A DNA stretch of 64,000 bases from Anaerolineales bacterium (GCA_017985935.1 JAGNWT010000004.1:1-64000), one strand, 5' to 3'; numbered from the stretch's first letter, positions 25,672-35,147 are shown. Numbers and translations are program-made. The notes: a model not told the origin generated them from the sequence alone.

Positions 25672-25724
25672 CCGTAATTCAGTGGATATGATTGCCTTTC
25701 AAACTGATTATACTTCTTTTCGTT

Positions 25725-25730
25725 TATAAT
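25725..25730 (+). promoter_or_regulatory. Start-proximal -10 box of the GT2 gene
   Basis: TATAAT ends 9 nt before the ATG at 25740. No Shine-Dalgarno sequence lies in the gap. No good -35 is spaced 16-18 nt upstream. Confidence 0.5.
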
Positions 25731-25739
25731 CCATTCACC

Positions 25740-26423
25740 ATGAAACTATCTGTGATCATACCTGTTTACAACGAAGTTGAAAGCATCAAAATCATTTTAC
25801 AGCGCGTTCATGCGACCGGTCTTGTCCATGAAATTGTGGTTGTGGACGACGGCTCGAAGGACGGCACACGCGACGTCTTGAAAGAACTGGACGGCAAGGA
25901 CGGTGTGCGGGTCATCCTGCACGAAAAAAACAAGGGTAAAGGCGCCGCTGTACGGACCGGAATGGGGGCCGCACTAGGAGATATACTCCTCATTCAAGAC
26001 GCAGACCTGGAGTACGATCCGCGCGATTACTCAATTCTTCTACAGCCCATTGAAGAAGGTCTGGCAGACGTGGTTTATGGCTCACGCTTTCTGGGGCGTG
26101 CCCACCGCGTAACCATGTTCTGGCATCAGGTGGCAAATCAACTGCTGACCTTGATGACGAACATCCTTTACAACACGATCCTGACCGATATGGAAACAGG
26201 TTACAAGGTTTTCCGCCGTGAAGTATTGAACGGGATGGTCATTCGTGCCAATAGTTTCAACTTCGAGCCGGAGTTTACCGCCAAGATACTCAAGCGCAAG
26301 TACCGAATCTTCGAGGTGCCGATCACTTTCAATCCGCGCGAGTATTCTGAGGGCAAAAAGATCAAACTCCACGACGCATTCGAGGCGGTGTGGGCTTTGA
26401 TCAAATATCGGTTCGTGGAATAG
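25740..26423 (+). CDS. Family 2 glycosyltransferase (dolichyl/polyprenyl-phosphate mannosyltransferase-like)
   Basis: 227 residues of GT-A fold without membrane segments, similar to DPM1-like enzymes. SVIIPVYNEVESI opens the fold, VVVDDGSKDGTRDV and LIQDADLEYDP carry the nucleotide and DxD-type metal residues, and the late block ETGYKVFRREV is typical. The likely reaction is transfer of a sugar from a nucleotide sugar to a polyprenyl phosphate. The start at 25740 is preferred over 25692 because the extra residues look like promoter sequence. It ends at a bidirectional terminator. Confidence 0.9.
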   Translation: MKLSVIIPVYNEVESIKIILQRVHATGLVHEIVVVDDGSKDGTRDVLKELDGKDGVRVILHEKNKGKGAAVRTGMGAALGDILLIQDADLEYDPRDYSILLQPIEEGLADVVYGSRFLGRAHRVTMFWHQVANQLLTLMTNILYNTILTDMETGYKVFRREVLNGMVIRANSFNFEPEFTAKILKRKYRIFEVPITFNPREYSEGKKIKLHDAFEAVWALIKYRFVE

Positions 26424-26438
26424 CAATATTCAACTTAT

Positions 26439-26470
26439 AAAAAAAGACGGGCATACGCCCGTCTTTTTTT
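26439..26470. terminator. Bidirectional intrinsic terminator
   Basis: A run of A plus GACGGGC (to 26452) pairs with GCCCGTC plus a run of T (26457-26470) over an ATAC loop, between convergent genes. Confidence 0.93.
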
Positions 26471-26474
26471 ATTT

Positions 26475-28949
26475 TTATGGTTTCATAAAGACCGTGTAAC
26501 TCAGAATGTAATCACCCGGCTCATAATCTGCGGTGCCGTCGTTGATCTTTTGGGTAAAGGTTGCCGTTGTAGACAAGTGATGTTCGCCAACCGGCCAATC
26601 TTTGAGGGCGGTAAAGATCAGGCGGCAGACTTGCCCGCCGGTTTCAACTTCCAAGGTGCTAAAAGAGTCATTTGCAACCTGCTCATCGTCCAGCATAAAG
26701 GTCAATTGAATATTTTCAAAATTCGCGGCAACCGTTGCCGCATCAGACGCGCACCAGACATACCCCCAAATGACGGGATTCGAATCTGGCAATGGAACGG
26801 TGTAGGTGACTTCGCCGGGTTGGCTGAAGGCATCGGCTTCATAGGTCTCGCGGGCAATGTCCTCAAGAAAGGCAGCGCCATCATTCAAAGCAGATTCGGC
26901 TTCGGAGGCAGAAGCAACCACTGGCGCGCCGGACGGAGTAACCCCTGCGCCAAGCGGCTTGAGCACTGCGTCTATGCCTGCCAGTAGAACAATGTCTTCG
27001 GATGCCGTGGCAGTTCCCTCGTTAAGTGGGACGCGCAGCGTGGGCTGGACCCCCTGTCCTTCGAGGAAGATACTTCCATCAGGCAGGGTGAAGCGTCCGG
27101 TTGGGACTGTCAGACTGAAACCCTCAGGCAGGTTGAAATTTCCGCGGGCGGTCTCGGCTTCCACGCCGCCGGTCGGGGTCTGCCCTGCCACGATCATGCC
27201 GGGCACCTGACTGAAGCCAAAGGCTTCGATCTCGCAGGCGCTATAACAGGCCTGCCCAACCAACAGAACCATCTTCTCAAAGCGATATTGATTTTGATTC
27301 GGCAATACTGTTTCGCGTTGACCTTCAGGCTCAAACTGCCCGGTCGCTTCGCTGAAATATTCCAACTGCCCCATCTGGATCTCTTGATCGGTCAGGAAGC
27401 CCGCAAGCCCAAGCGGAGATCCGCCATTGTTGTAACGCATGTCGATCACGATGCCTGCCACTTCATTGGCTTCAAAGCGTTGAAGCGCCCGCTCGAAAAG
27501 ACGGATGGTGAGGGCAAGATCGTCGGCGTTGCTGTTGATGCGGACATAACCAACCCCGTCATTGCCGACGTTAATGATACGCGCATCGACCGGGTTGAAG
27601 GATGACCGGTCCACGCCGTAATTAACGGAGGTGCGGCTGAAGCTTTGGCGCTCAGCTACGGCAGTCAATGTGACCGTTTGTGCCGCTCCACCAGGGTTGA
27701 CGAACTTGACATCCGCAGTGTTGCCTGGCTGCGTCGCAAGCAGGTAACGCGCCTGTTGGTAACGGATCGCAAAGTCAGAAGACTGAACCGCATAAGGCTG
27801 GATTTCGCTGATGGCATCGTAAATGGGCATTCCGTTAAATTCCAGAATTTCCGCGCCGACCTGCATCCCCGCCGCCTGCGCGGGGCCGCCATCCACCACG
27901 AAGATCGTGATCACACGCCCATCGTCCAACTCGCGGATCGCAAAACCGTATCCACCGGAGGTAGCGTTGGTGAAATCTTCATTGGAATAATCACCGCCAT
28001 CAAAACTAACATGACCGTCGCGGAAAGCCCAGGTGAAATCACGCAGGGCGAGGTAGAACGCTTCTGCGTCCTTGTCCTTTTCTGCTTGTTCCACGCGCGG
28101 TTGAAGTTCAGCATACAAGGCATCCCAGTCGGGAGATTTGCCCTCAATGCCGGTGAAGGCGTATTCCTTGCGAACGATCTCGAACATTTTGTCAAAAGCA
28201 ACTGTGTACGAATCCGCTGAAAAATCTTTAATTGCAATGTCCTGCGGCTCGTACAAGGTCAAGTCCAGAACGGATTCCTGAAGGAAAGCGAAGGGGGTCT
28301 GGTCCAGGTCAATGACTGTGTATCCCTGGGGTAGGTCGCCGACAGGGTCATCTTTTGTAAAGAGCAGACCATCTTCACCAAAACCGACAGGGAACTGTTG
28401 AGCGGCATCCTTCGCCCAAACAACGAGTCTTCCACCCACAACCTCATTATTGTTCTCGACATCGGTCTTGATCGACGCCAGATACGAAGGCCAACCCCGC
28501 GAGCGGTCATCGCCCTCAGAAAAAGGTCCGCCGTACAGATTGGGCGAATATCCCACCGCAAAGACCTGCACTCCCTGCTCCTCAACCGCATCCTGATCTA
28601 CATCATTAAATTCTCCGCGTGGCTGGGCGGGCAGGCTCAGATCAAATGTCCCGGAGAGGGTTTCGGCATCGAAGGTCATAAATCCCAACACCTGCGACTC
28701 CACGGGAATCTCCCATTCTTCATCGCGGATCACAAAGGCGTGCATATCAACCAACGCCACAGCGTTCTCCACGAAGTATTCGGTCAACACAAAACTATTC
28801 GTCACCTGATACGTGCCAGTCAACAGCACAGGCTGATTCGAGCCGCTCTCCGCAATGGGAGCAGGGGTCGCTTCATTCTTTGAAGCACAGCCCACCATCA
28901 GGCTGATGATCAGTAAATAACTAAAAATATTAATGAATGTTTTTCTCAT
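26475..28949 (-). CDS. S41-family (C-terminal processing-like) peptidase lipoprotein with PDZ domain
   Basis: 824 residues. A signal peptide with lipobox LMVGC is followed by an N-terminal beta region (about 35-270) and a PDZ-like segment (GGPAQAAGMQVGAEILEFNG, about 355-375). An S41 peptidase core follows, with VAGIVIDMRYNNGGSPLG and the serine in LVGQACYSACEIEAF. A C-terminal domain (about 700-824) is not recognised. It probably cleaves proteins outside the membrane. AAGGAG lies upstream within a leader of about 24 nt from TATAAT (28979-28974). It is divergent from the 29012 gene. Confidence 0.86.
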   Translation of the reverse strand: MRKTFINIFSYLLIISLMVGCASKNEATPAPIAESGSNQPVLLTGTYQVTNSFVLTEYFVENAVALVDMHAFVIRDEEWEIPVESQVLGFMTFDAETLSGTFDLSLPAQPRGEFNDVDQDAVEEQGVQVFAVGYSPNLYGGPFSEGDDRSRGWPSYLASIKTDVENNNEVVGGRLVVWAKDAAQQFPVGFGEDGLLFTKDDPVGDLPQGYTVIDLDQTPFAFLQESVLDLTLYEPQDIAIKDFSADSYTVAFDKMFEIVRKEYAFTGIEGKSPDWDALYAELQPRVEQAEKDKDAEAFYLALRDFTWAFRDGHVSFDGGDYSNEDFTNATSGGYGFAIRELDDGRVITIFVVDGGPAQAAGMQVGAEILEFNGMPIYDAISEIQPYAVQSSDFAIRYQQARYLLATQPGNTADVKFVNPGGAAQTVTLTAVAERQSFSRTSVNYGVDRSSFNPVDARIINVGNDGVGYVRINSNADDLALTIRLFERALQRFEANEVAGIVIDMRYNNGGSPLGLAGFLTDQEIQMGQLEYFSEATGQFEPEGQRETVLPNQNQYRFEKMVLLVGQACYSACEIEAFGFSQVPGMIVAGQTPTGGVEAETARGNFNLPEGFSLTVPTGRFTLPDGSIFLEGQGVQPTLRVPLNEGTATASEDIVLLAGIDAVLKPLGAGVTPSGAPVVASASEAESALNDGAAFLEDIARETYEADAFSQPGEVTYTVPLPDSNPVIWGYVWCASDAATVAANFENIQLTFMLDDEQVANDSFSTLEVETGGQVCRLIFTALKDWPVGEHHLSTTATFTQKINDGTADYEPGDYILSYTVFMKP

Positions 28950-28973
28950 TACGGGTCTCCTTCTTTGTTCTTG

Positions 28974-29005
28974 ATTATAACCTTGAGGTTTCAGGCTGTT
29001 ATAAT
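28974..29005. promoter_or_regulatory. Divergent promoter pair with ATTATAAC/GTTATAAT arms
   Basis: ATTATAAC (28974-28981) and GTTATAAT (28998-29005) are inverted copies 16 nt apart. Each provides an outward TATAAT. The reverse one serves the S41 gene with a normal AAGGAG leader; the forward one ends 6 nt before the ATG at 29012, implying a leaderless mRNA. Confidence 0.6.
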
Positions 29006-29011
29006 GTCGGC

Positions 29012-29341
29012 ATGAATGATTGGCAGGAACAACTCAAAAAAGAATTTGAAAAAGCGCAGCAAGCGCGAGTCGCACGGAACGAAGGACAGGCACGAGTCTG
29101 CGCACGCCGCGCGGCAGGAATCGCGATTCGGGAATACATGAACCGCAAAGGGATCAAGGTCCCTAGCATGAGCGCCTACGATCTGTTGAACCTGCTTAAG
29201 GATGAGACCGATCTTTCCCCCGACCTGCGCCTGATCGTTGACCACATGACAGTGCGCGTCACTGAAGAATTCCAGCTCCCCTTCGATGCAGACCTGATCG
29301 CCGAGGCGCGCATTCTGTGCAATGGACTATTAAACAAATAA
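29012..29341 (+). CDS. Small helical protein, possibly HEPN-like
   Basis: 109 residues, predicted all-helical. The pattern QARVCARRAAGIAIREYMNR, then SAYDLLNLLKDE, and a final LIAEARILCNGLL resembles the helical order of HEPN-domain proteins, but the Rx4-6H ribonuclease motif of active HEPN toxins is absent. It has no membrane segment and no partner nucleotidyltransferase nearby. The ATG at 29012 sits 6 nt after a TATAAT; an upstream in-frame start at 28937 would translate the promoter and is rejected. A terminator follows directly. Confidence 0.6.
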   Translation: MNDWQEQLKKEFEKAQQARVARNEGQARVCARRAAGIAIREYMNRKGIKVPSMSAYDLLNLLKDETDLSPDLRLIVDHMTVRVTEEFQLPFDADLIAEARILCNGLLNK

Positions 29342-29372
29342 ACCCTGAAGGCCTTCACCTCCAGGGTTTTTT
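29341..29372 (+). terminator. Intrinsic terminator after the 29012 gene
   Basis: AACCCTGAAGG (29341-29351) pairs with CCTCCAGGGTT (29358-29368), with one mismatch, followed by six T. The stem overlaps the last base of the stop codon. Confidence 0.85.
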
Positions 29373-29388
29373 ATCTGTTCTGATCGCT

Positions 29389-29664
29389 TTAGATCGTTCC
29401 CCTGCGTCCGAAAAGTGAATACAGCGCCCGCACCAGGGTGATGATCACCAGCATGCCAGAGATCACGCCGCCGAAGACAAAGAACAACCGATGCCAGTCG
29501 CGGAGCCGCAATGTGATCTGCTCGCGGTTGGGCATCTGAATGCGTCCGCGCAGGCGTTGCACCATTTCCTTCGGAGGCGAAACCGGTTTCAAAGTCCCGG
29601 CCAGATGCGCTTCAAGGAACTGGATATCTTCTTCTGGGGAGTGAGTCTGCTTGCGGTGATTCAT
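29389..29664 (-). CDS. Small single-pass membrane protein, last gene of the sigma-DegV operon
   Basis: 91 residues. A soluble N-terminal part of about 55 residues (Glu/Arg-rich; EMVQRLRGRIQMP is amphipathic) precedes one membrane helix (about 58-82, FFVFGGVISGMLVIITLVRA) and a short basic tail. The cytosolic N-terminus, single helix and position in an operon headed by an ECF-like sigma factor fit the general layout of an anti-sigma factor. However, it has no zinc-finger HxxxCxxC motif and no family match that I can make, so the role is open. It begins 28 nt after the DegV stop. Confidence 0.62.
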   Translation of the reverse strand: MNHRKQTHSPEEDIQFLEAHLAGTLKPVSPPKEMVQRLRGRIQMPNREQITLRLRDWHRLFFVFGGVISGMLVIITLVRALYSLFGRRGTI

Positions 29665-29692
29665 TCGTATCTATAACCTGTTATCTTATTTT

Positions 29693-30535
29693 TTAATCAA
29701 CGGGGTAAAGGATCATCCCAACCGTACCGGGGCCGAAATTGATGGCGAGGGAGATCGAGAGTTCCGTCATCTCAAATTCTTTGACATTGAAATTCTTGCG
29801 GGCTTCCTCGAGCAGGAACTTGCCAGATTCAAGATCGCGCGCATGGACAATACCGAGTGAGACAGGCTTGTCACCGACGAGGTCTTTACCCATTTCGATC
29901 ACTTTTGCCAGGGCGTTCTTACGCGTGCGGACCTTGTCCACCATTTGGACCAATCCATCCTGCAGGCGCGCGATCGGCTTGACGTTGAGCACCGAGGCGA
30001 GGGCGGCAGAGAGCGTACCTACGCGTCCACTGCGGCGGGCATATTCAAGGGTCTCGAGCGTGAGGACAATGTGGATCTTGTCGCGGATCGATTCAAGATA
30101 CTTAATGATCTCTTCCACGCTTTTTCCTTCGTTCGCCATCTTGCGCGCGGTACGGCACATTAACGATGTGCCCATTGTGCCAGCCTGTGAATCGAACGGG
30201 ATGATATTGTATTGCCCTTTGAGTTCTTCAGCGGCGGCTACACACGAAGCATAGGTGCCGGAGAGTTTGCTGGTAATGTGGATCGAAAGAATGGTGTCAT
30301 CTTTCGAGTAATGCTTCTTGTAAAATTCCGCGAATTGATGGGGGGAGGGTTGTGATGTCTTGGGGTGATTCTTGTTCGACCCTACTTCCTTGTAGAAGGC
30401 GTCAAAATCCATGTCCACGCCTTGAATGAAAGTCTTCTCCCCAAAATGGATATTGATCGGGACAACCTTGATATCGTATTCTTTCTCCCAGGTGGAAGGG
30501 ACATCAGCAGCGCCGTCAGTTACGATTCTCAACAT
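29693..30535 (-). CDS. DegV-family fatty-acid-binding protein
   Basis: 280 residues, normal for DegV/FakB. RIVTDGAADVPSTW opens the protein, PKTSQPSPHQFAEFY and ILSIHITSKLSGTYASC form the lipid head-group contacts, and SGRVGTLSAALASVLNVKPI is the canonical late block. FakB proteins present a fatty acid to the kinase FakA for phosphorylation; no FakA is in the window. It sits 3 nt after the sigma-factor stop with GGAGAG ahead of it, so the genes are translationally close. A lipid-responsive role for the operon is an inference. Confidence 0.92.
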   Translation of the reverse strand: MLRIVTDGAADVPSTWEKEYDIKVVPINIHFGEKTFIQGVDMDFDAFYKEVGSNKNHPKTSQPSPHQFAEFYKKHYSKDDTILSIHITSKLSGTYASCVAAAEELKGQYNIIPFDSQAGTMGTSLMCRTARKMANEGKSVEEIIKYLESIRDKIHIVLTLETLEYARRSGRVGTLSAALASVLNVKPIARLQDGLVQMVDKVRTRKNALAKVIEMGKDLVGDKPVSLGIVHARDLESGKFLLEEARKNFNVKEFEMTELSISLAINFGPGTVGMILYPVD

Positions 30536-30538
30536 GTT

Positions 30539-31117
30539 TTACTCTCCTTCAAGATTAAGGTTTTGATCTTCCAGTTGGTCTCGAAGTGCCAGAAGAGTGC
30601 GGTGATAAAGACTCTTCACAGCGCCTTCGCTTCTACCCATGATCGCGCCGATCTCCGCATTGGACATATTCTCAACGAATTTCAGGATCAGCAGGTTCTG
30701 GCGTTCGGATGGCAGCTTGCGGATCATTCGCAACAGCGCATCCTGTTCCTGCGATCGAACCAAATTCCGCTCAGGGTGATCACCCTTGGTCGGCAGGATC
30801 GGCAGATCATCCAGCGGGATCTCCTGCTTGCGGCTCCGGTCGCGGTGCCAGTTGGCAACAAGGTTATGAGCAATCCGGTACAACCAGGCAGAAAATGGAA
30901 CGCCGCGGTCTGTATAGTTCCGAATATGATTCATTGCCCGTTGAAAGACACGCGCAGTTAGGTCTTCCGCATCGTGGGTGTTTCCGGTCCGGTAGTACAC
31001 ATAATTGAATATGCGCTCTACATAGCGTTCATAAAGCAGACCGAAGGATTCACGATCGCCCAGCGAAGCTCGCGAAAGAATTTCCTCTTCGTTGTAGTCC
31101 ATTTCCGGCAGGGTCAA
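30539..31117 (-). CDS. RNA polymerase sigma factor, ECF-like
   Basis: 192 residues. Region 2 (about 22-90) contains THDAEDLTARVFQRAMNHI and the -10-reading FSAWLYRIAHNLVANW. Region 4 (about 125-182) has LPSERQNLLILKFVENMS and the helix-turn-helix SNAEIGAIMGRSEGAVKSLYH. Regions 1.1 and 3 are lacking, as in ECF sigma factors. It heads an operon with DegV and a small membrane protein, and is divergent from uvrA. An alternative start five codons later (31102) is possible. Confidence 0.92.
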   Translation of the reverse strand: MTLPEMDYNEEEILSRASLGDRESFGLLYERYVERIFNYVYYRTGNTHDAEDLTARVFQRAMNHIRNYTDRGVPFSAWLYRIAHNLVANWHRDRSRKQEIPLDDLPILPTKGDHPERNLVRSQEQDALLRMIRKLPSERQNLLILKFVENMSNAEIGAIMGRSEGAVKSLYHRTLLALRDQLEDQNLNLEGE

Positions 31118-31210
31118 GATTAAAACCTTACCGGCGGGTTTTCTTAAACAACACCGCCGGATTTGAGAAGTTGCACTGAGTATAACATGCGCAAATGTTG
31201 GAAAAAATAT

Positions 31211-31239
31211 TTTCTTTCACAGAACACGTGTGCTATAAT
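31211..31239 (+). promoter_or_regulatory. Promoter of uvrA
   Basis: TTTCTT (31211-31216) and TATAAT (31234-31239) are 17 nt apart. A leader of about 16 nt contains AGGAG at 31254-31258 before the ATG at 31262. No LexA-like palindrome was noticed. Confidence 0.6.
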
Positions 31240-31261
31240 GTGAAGTCCCAATAGGAGAACC

Positions 31262-34135
31262 ATGTCATCCAACGTCATTCGCGTCGTGGGCGCGCGCGTC
31301 CACAATCTAAAAAATATCACCGTTGAGATCCCTCGGGACAAACTGGTAGTCATCACTGGTTTATCGGGGTCGGGAAAATCGTCACTCGCGTTCGACACCA
31401 TTTTCGCCGAAGGTCAGCGCCGCTACGTGGAGTCACTCTCGGCGTATGCACGGCAGTTCATCGGTCAAATGGACAAACCCGATGTGGATTACATCGACGG
31501 TCTCTCCCCCGCCGTATCCATTGACCAGAAATCGACCAGCCATAATCCACGCTCGACCGTTGGAACCGTGACAGAAATTTACGATTACATGCGTCTATTG
31601 TTCGCCCGCGCAGGAATCCCGCACTGTCCCATCTGCGGACGCGAAGTGGTCAAGCAGTCGGCTCAGGAGATCGTGGACAAGGTTGCCAAATTACCCGAAG
31701 GTTCGCGTGTTTTGATCCTCGCGCCGCTTGTCCGCGCCCGCAAAGGCACCTACCAAAATGTCTTCGAGGAAATCCGCAAAGCGGGTTTCACCCGCGTGCG
31801 TGTGGATGGAAATGTTCACTCGCTGGATGACGAGATCGAACTCGACCGATATAAACAGCACACCATCGAAGCGGTGGTGGACCGCCTTGTCATTTCCAAT
31901 GAAGGCGAAAAGGAAGAAAGAAAAGCGGCGCTTACCCGCCTGACCGATTCGATCGAAACCGCATTGAAATTTGGCGAAGGCTACCTCACTGTTAATCTGG
32001 TGGATAAAAAAGAAGATATTAATTTTTCCGAACATCTGGCCTGCCCCGAACACGGTGTAAGCATCAACGAGGTCGAGCCACGCACATTTTCCTTTAACAC
32101 ACCGCAAGGCGCATGCCCCGACTGCCAGGGACTTGGCTCGAAACTCGAGATCGATCCCCAGCGCATCATCCCTGATGATGGGGTTTCGCTGAACGACGGA
32201 GCCATTGTCAGCATGGAGTGGGGTCCGCGTGAAGAAGGCGGCTATTACTGGCAAAGTCTGGTCAACGCATCGAAGGCTTACAAGATCGATCTCGATAAAC
32301 CCTTCGGCGAATTGACAGACGAGCAAAAGAAAATCATCCTCTACGGCACTGGCGACAAGCAGATCCAAATGACGTATCAGAATGCGAACGGCAGCGAATT
32401 CAAATTCTCCCGCGCGTTCGAAGGCGTCATCACCAACCTTGAGCGTCGCTACCGCGAAACCAACTCAGAATACATCCGCGAAAAAATCTCGGAATACATG
32501 TCTGACCGCCCCTGCCCAAGCTGCGGCGGAAAGAGACTTAATCCCGCGGCGTTGGCTGTCACCGTGGACGATGTGAACATCGTCGAAGCGAACTCCTGGC
32601 CGGTCTCCACCACACTCGAATGGGTGAAGAAGATCTCAGGCAAAAGCTCGCCGCTCACTTCAAAGCAAAAGACGATCGCAGAGCGGGTTATCAAAGAAAT
32701 CCATGAACGGCTTAATTTTCTGGTCAATGTCGGATTGAACTACCTGACGCTGAATCGCTCTGCCGCGACATTATCCGGCGGCGAGGCGCAGCGCATCAGA
32801 CTTGCGACGCAGGTTGGATCCCGTTTAGTGGGAGTGCTCTACGTTTTGGATGAGCCCTCGATCGGCTTGCACCCGCGAGACAACTCACGCCTGCTCGATA
32901 CGCTCAAGGGGCTGCGCGACCTGGGTAACACCGTGCTGGTCGTCGAACATGACGATGAGACCATCCGTGAAGCAGACTGGGTCATTGACCTCGGTCCGGC
33001 CGCTGGCGAGCACGGCGGACAGGTCATCGCGGAAGGAACGCCCAAGCAGATCCTGGCGCACCCAAAGTCACTGACAGGACTCTATCTCTCGGGGCGCAAG
33101 CAGGTCGCGATCCCGAAAAAGAGGCGTGAAGGAAATGGCAAAGCGCTGAAGATCGTAAATGCGACAGCCAACAACTTGAAGGGCATCGATGTCTCGATCC
33201 CGCTTGGAAAGATGGTCTGCATAACGGGCGTTTCAGGCTCGGGCAAGTCCACGTTGATGAGCGACATTTTGTATAACGCGCTTGCCGCGAAGCTGATGTT
33301 TGCGCGCACTTCCGCGGGCGAACATGAGACTATTGAAGGCATCGAGCATCTCGACAAGATCATCAACATTGACCAGTCGCCCATTGGACGCACGCCGCGC
33401 TCAAACCCCGGTACATACACCGGGCTGTTCGATGAAATTCGCAAACTATTCGCAGAGCTTCCTGAAAGCAAGGTGCGCGGATACAAGCCCGGTCGTTTTT
33501 CCTTCAACGTGCACGGCGGACGCTGCGAAGCCTGTCAAGGACAGGGCGAGCTGCGGATCGAGATGCAGTTCCTGCCCGATGTGTATGTGCCGTGTGATGT
33601 TTGTCACGGCAAGCGATTCAACCGCGAAACCCTGCAAGTGATGTTCCATGACAAATACTCGATCGCCGACGTGCTCGACATGACCGTCGATCATGCGCTC
33701 GAAGAATTCAAGAACTACCCGCCAATGCAGAACAAATTGAGATTGCTGCAAGAAGTAGGCTTGGGATACGTTCGAGTGGGTCAGCCCGCAACCACACTTT
33801 CAGGTGGTGAAGCCCAACGGGTAAAACTCTCCAAAGAACTCTCACGCCGCGCCACAGGCCGTACTTTGTATGTTTTGGATGAGCCCAGCGTCGGCTTGCA
33901 CGCCGCAGACGTCCACAAGTTGATCGAGGTCCTGCAAAGGCTGGTGGACACGGGGAATTCAGTGGTTATCATCGAGCACAACCTCGACATCATCAAGATC
34001 GCAGACTGGCTGATCGATCTCGGTCCCGAAGGCGGAGACGGCGGCGGACAATTGATCGCCGAAGGCACGCCTGAGCAGGTGATGAAGGTGAAAGAATCCT
34101 ACACAGGAAAATACCTGAAAGCACACATGAAGTAG
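31262..34135 (+). CDS. uvrA: Excinuclease ABC subunit A
   Basis: 957 residues, full length. It is the damage-recognition ATPase of nucleotide excision repair. Two ABC modules are present: Walker [13 protein letters not shown] near residue 31 and [13 protein letters not shown] near 660; signatures [11 protein letters not shown] and [11 protein letters not shown]. Zinc-binding Cys pairs lie in [17 protein letters not shown], and CEACQGQGE with CDVCHGKRF. Upstream are a TATAAT promoter and AGGAG. uvrB is not in the window. A 17-bp inverted repeat follows the stop. Confidence 0.98.
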   Translation: MSSNVIRVVGARVHNLKNITVEIPRDKLVVITGLSGSGKSSLAFDTIFAEGQRRYVESLSAYARQFIGQMDKPDVDYIDGLSPAVSIDQKSTSHNPRSTVGTVTEIYDYMRLLFARAGIPHCPICGREVVKQSAQEIVDKVAKLPEGSRVLILAPLVRARKGTYQNVFEEIRKAGFTRVRVDGNVHSLDDEIELDRYKQHTIEAVVDRLVISNEGEKEERKAALTRLTDSIETALKFGEGYLTVNLVDKKEDINFSEHLACPEHGVSINEVEPRTFSFNTPQGACPDCQGLGSKLEIDPQRIIPDDGVSLNDGAIVSMEWGPREEGGYYWQSLVNASKAYKIDLDKPFGELTDEQKKIILYGTGDKQIQMTYQNANGSEFKFSRAFEGVITNLERRYRETNSEYIREKISEYMSDRPCPSCGGKRLNPAALAVTVDDVNIVEANSWPVSTTLEWVKKISGKSSPLTSKQKTIAERVIKEIHERLNFLVNVGLNYLTLNRSAATLSGGEAQRIRLATQVGSRLVGVLYVLDEPSIGLHPRDNSRLLDTLKGLRDLGNTVLVVEHDDETIREADWVIDLGPAAGEHGGQVIAEGTPKQILAHPKSLTGLYLSGRKQVAIPKKRREGNGKALKIVNATANNLKGIDVSIPLGKMVCITGVSGSGKSTLMSDILYNALAAKLMFARTSAGEHETIEGIEHLDKIINIDQSPIGRTPRSNPGTYTGLFDEIRKLFAELPESKVRGYKPGRFSFNVHGGRCEACQGQGELRIEMQFLPDVYVPCDVCHGKRFNRETLQVMFHDKYSIADVLDMTVDHALEEFKNYPPMQNKLRLLQEVGLGYVRVGQPATTLSGGEAQRVKLSKELSRRATGRTLYVLDEPSVGLHAADVHKLIEVLQRLVDTGNSVVIIEHNLDIIKIADWLIDLGPEGGDGGGQLIAEGTPEQVMKVKESYTGKYLKAHMK

Positions 34136-34142
34136 CAAAACG

Positions 34143-34194
34143 GTCAAAGGTCGAAAGTCAAATATTAACGACTTTCGACCTTTGACTTTCGACC
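34143..34194. repeat. Inverted and direct repeat of GACTTTCGACC units
   Basis: GTCAAAGGTCGAAAGTC (34143-34159) pairs perfectly with 34170-34186 over a 10-nt AT-rich loop. The right arm continues into a second copy of GACTTTCGACC (34184-34194). There is no T tract on the forward strand, so it is not a simple terminator for uvrA. It looks like an intergenic palindromic element; copy number elsewhere is unknown. Confidence 0.7.
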
Positions 34195-34294
34195 TGCACC
34201 ATTCCCCACAACCCATATTTTTCAGGTAGAATTATTTTTACACTGCGTCGAATGGGAATCACTGACAAACACGCTCTGTAAAAAAGGAAAACAA

Positions 34295-35086
34295 ATGAAC
34301 AATAGACCTCCGATTTCATCTTCGCCTTCCAGCAGCATCAATGCCTATCGAAAACGCAGGCAGCGAGGCGGACCCAATATTATTCTTATCATTGCCGGAT
34401 TGTTGGTACTGGGCGGCATTATTCTGCTCATTGCCTGGTTGGCAGGACCCAGCAAGCCGATCAATGCGCTTTTTGCCACCGAGACCCCCACCCCCACTTT
34501 GACCTTCACTCCCACCAGCACTTCCACCCCCACCGCAACGGCAACGGTCACAGAAACCCCCACGATCACGGTTACACCGACCTTCTCCACATCCTTTAAC
34601 TACACGGTGCAGGATGGCGATTATCTTGCATTGATCGTGGAAAAATACAACCTTGGCGACGACGGCGTGGCATGGATATTACTGCTCAACCCATACGGAG
34701 GAGTCTCCGACTCCGGTCTGCCGATCGGTGTGGACCCAGCCACCCAGAACATTATCCCCGGACAGGTCCTTTTGCTGCCTGCACCCGGCGCTCCGCTGCC
34801 CACTTCCACCCCGATTCCGTTGGATATCGCTGCCGGCACAAAGCTGGAATACATTGTTCAGTCTGGTGACACCCTGGCAGGAATCGCATCCTTGTATAAC
34901 AGCACAGAAGAAGCCATTATCGAAGAAAATTCCATTGCCGACCCAAGCAAGATCTTCGTCGGTCAGCTTCTCATCATCCCGGTGAATATCGTTACAGCCA
35001 CACCCACCCGCCCGCCCACAAGCACTCCCATCACCCCAGGGCCGGGAACCCAGCTTCCCACCGTGACCATTACACCGGTCAATTAG
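34295..35086 (+). CDS. Membrane-anchored LysM-domain protein
   Basis: 263 residues. A cytosolic N-terminus is followed by one membrane helix (about 29-50), a Thr-Pro linker (about 65-98) and two LysM domains. The first is about 105-165 and starts YTVQDGDYLALIVEKYNL. The second is about 184-230, YIVQSGDTLAGIASLYNST ending in VGQLLIIPV. A second Thr-Pro tail closes the protein. LysM binds N-acetylglucosamine polymers such as peptidoglycan, so the protein probably links membrane and wall. No catalytic domain is present. The start has AAGGAAAAC purines upstream. Confidence 0.88.
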   Translation: MNNRPPISSSPSSSINAYRKRRQRGGPNIILIIAGLLVLGGIILLIAWLAGPSKPINALFATETPTPTLTFTPTSTSTPTATATVTETPTITVTPTFSTSFNYTVQDGDYLALIVEKYNLGDDGVAWILLLNPYGGVSDSGLPIGVDPATQNIIPGQVLLLPAPGAPLPTSTPIPLDIAAGTKLEYIVQSGDTLAGIASLYNSTEEAIIEENSIADPSKIFVGQLLIIPVNIVTATPTRPPTSTPITPGPGTQLPTVTITPVN

Positions 35087-35091
35087 GACTA

Positions 35092-35124
35092 AAAATGCCC
35101 CAGACATTGCCTGGGGCATTTTTT
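35092..35124 (+). terminator. Intrinsic terminator after the LysM gene
   Basis: AAATGCCCCAG (35093-35103) pairs with CTGGGGCATTT (35111-35121), followed by T residues. Confidence 0.92.
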
Positions 35125-35147
35125 CGCTCATCAATTCACAATTTCAC

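Noticed and set aside
26765..26780. ATTCGAATC resembling a tRNA T-loop
   Set aside because: It lies inside the S41 peptidase coding sequence and no acceptor or anticodon stem can be formed around it.
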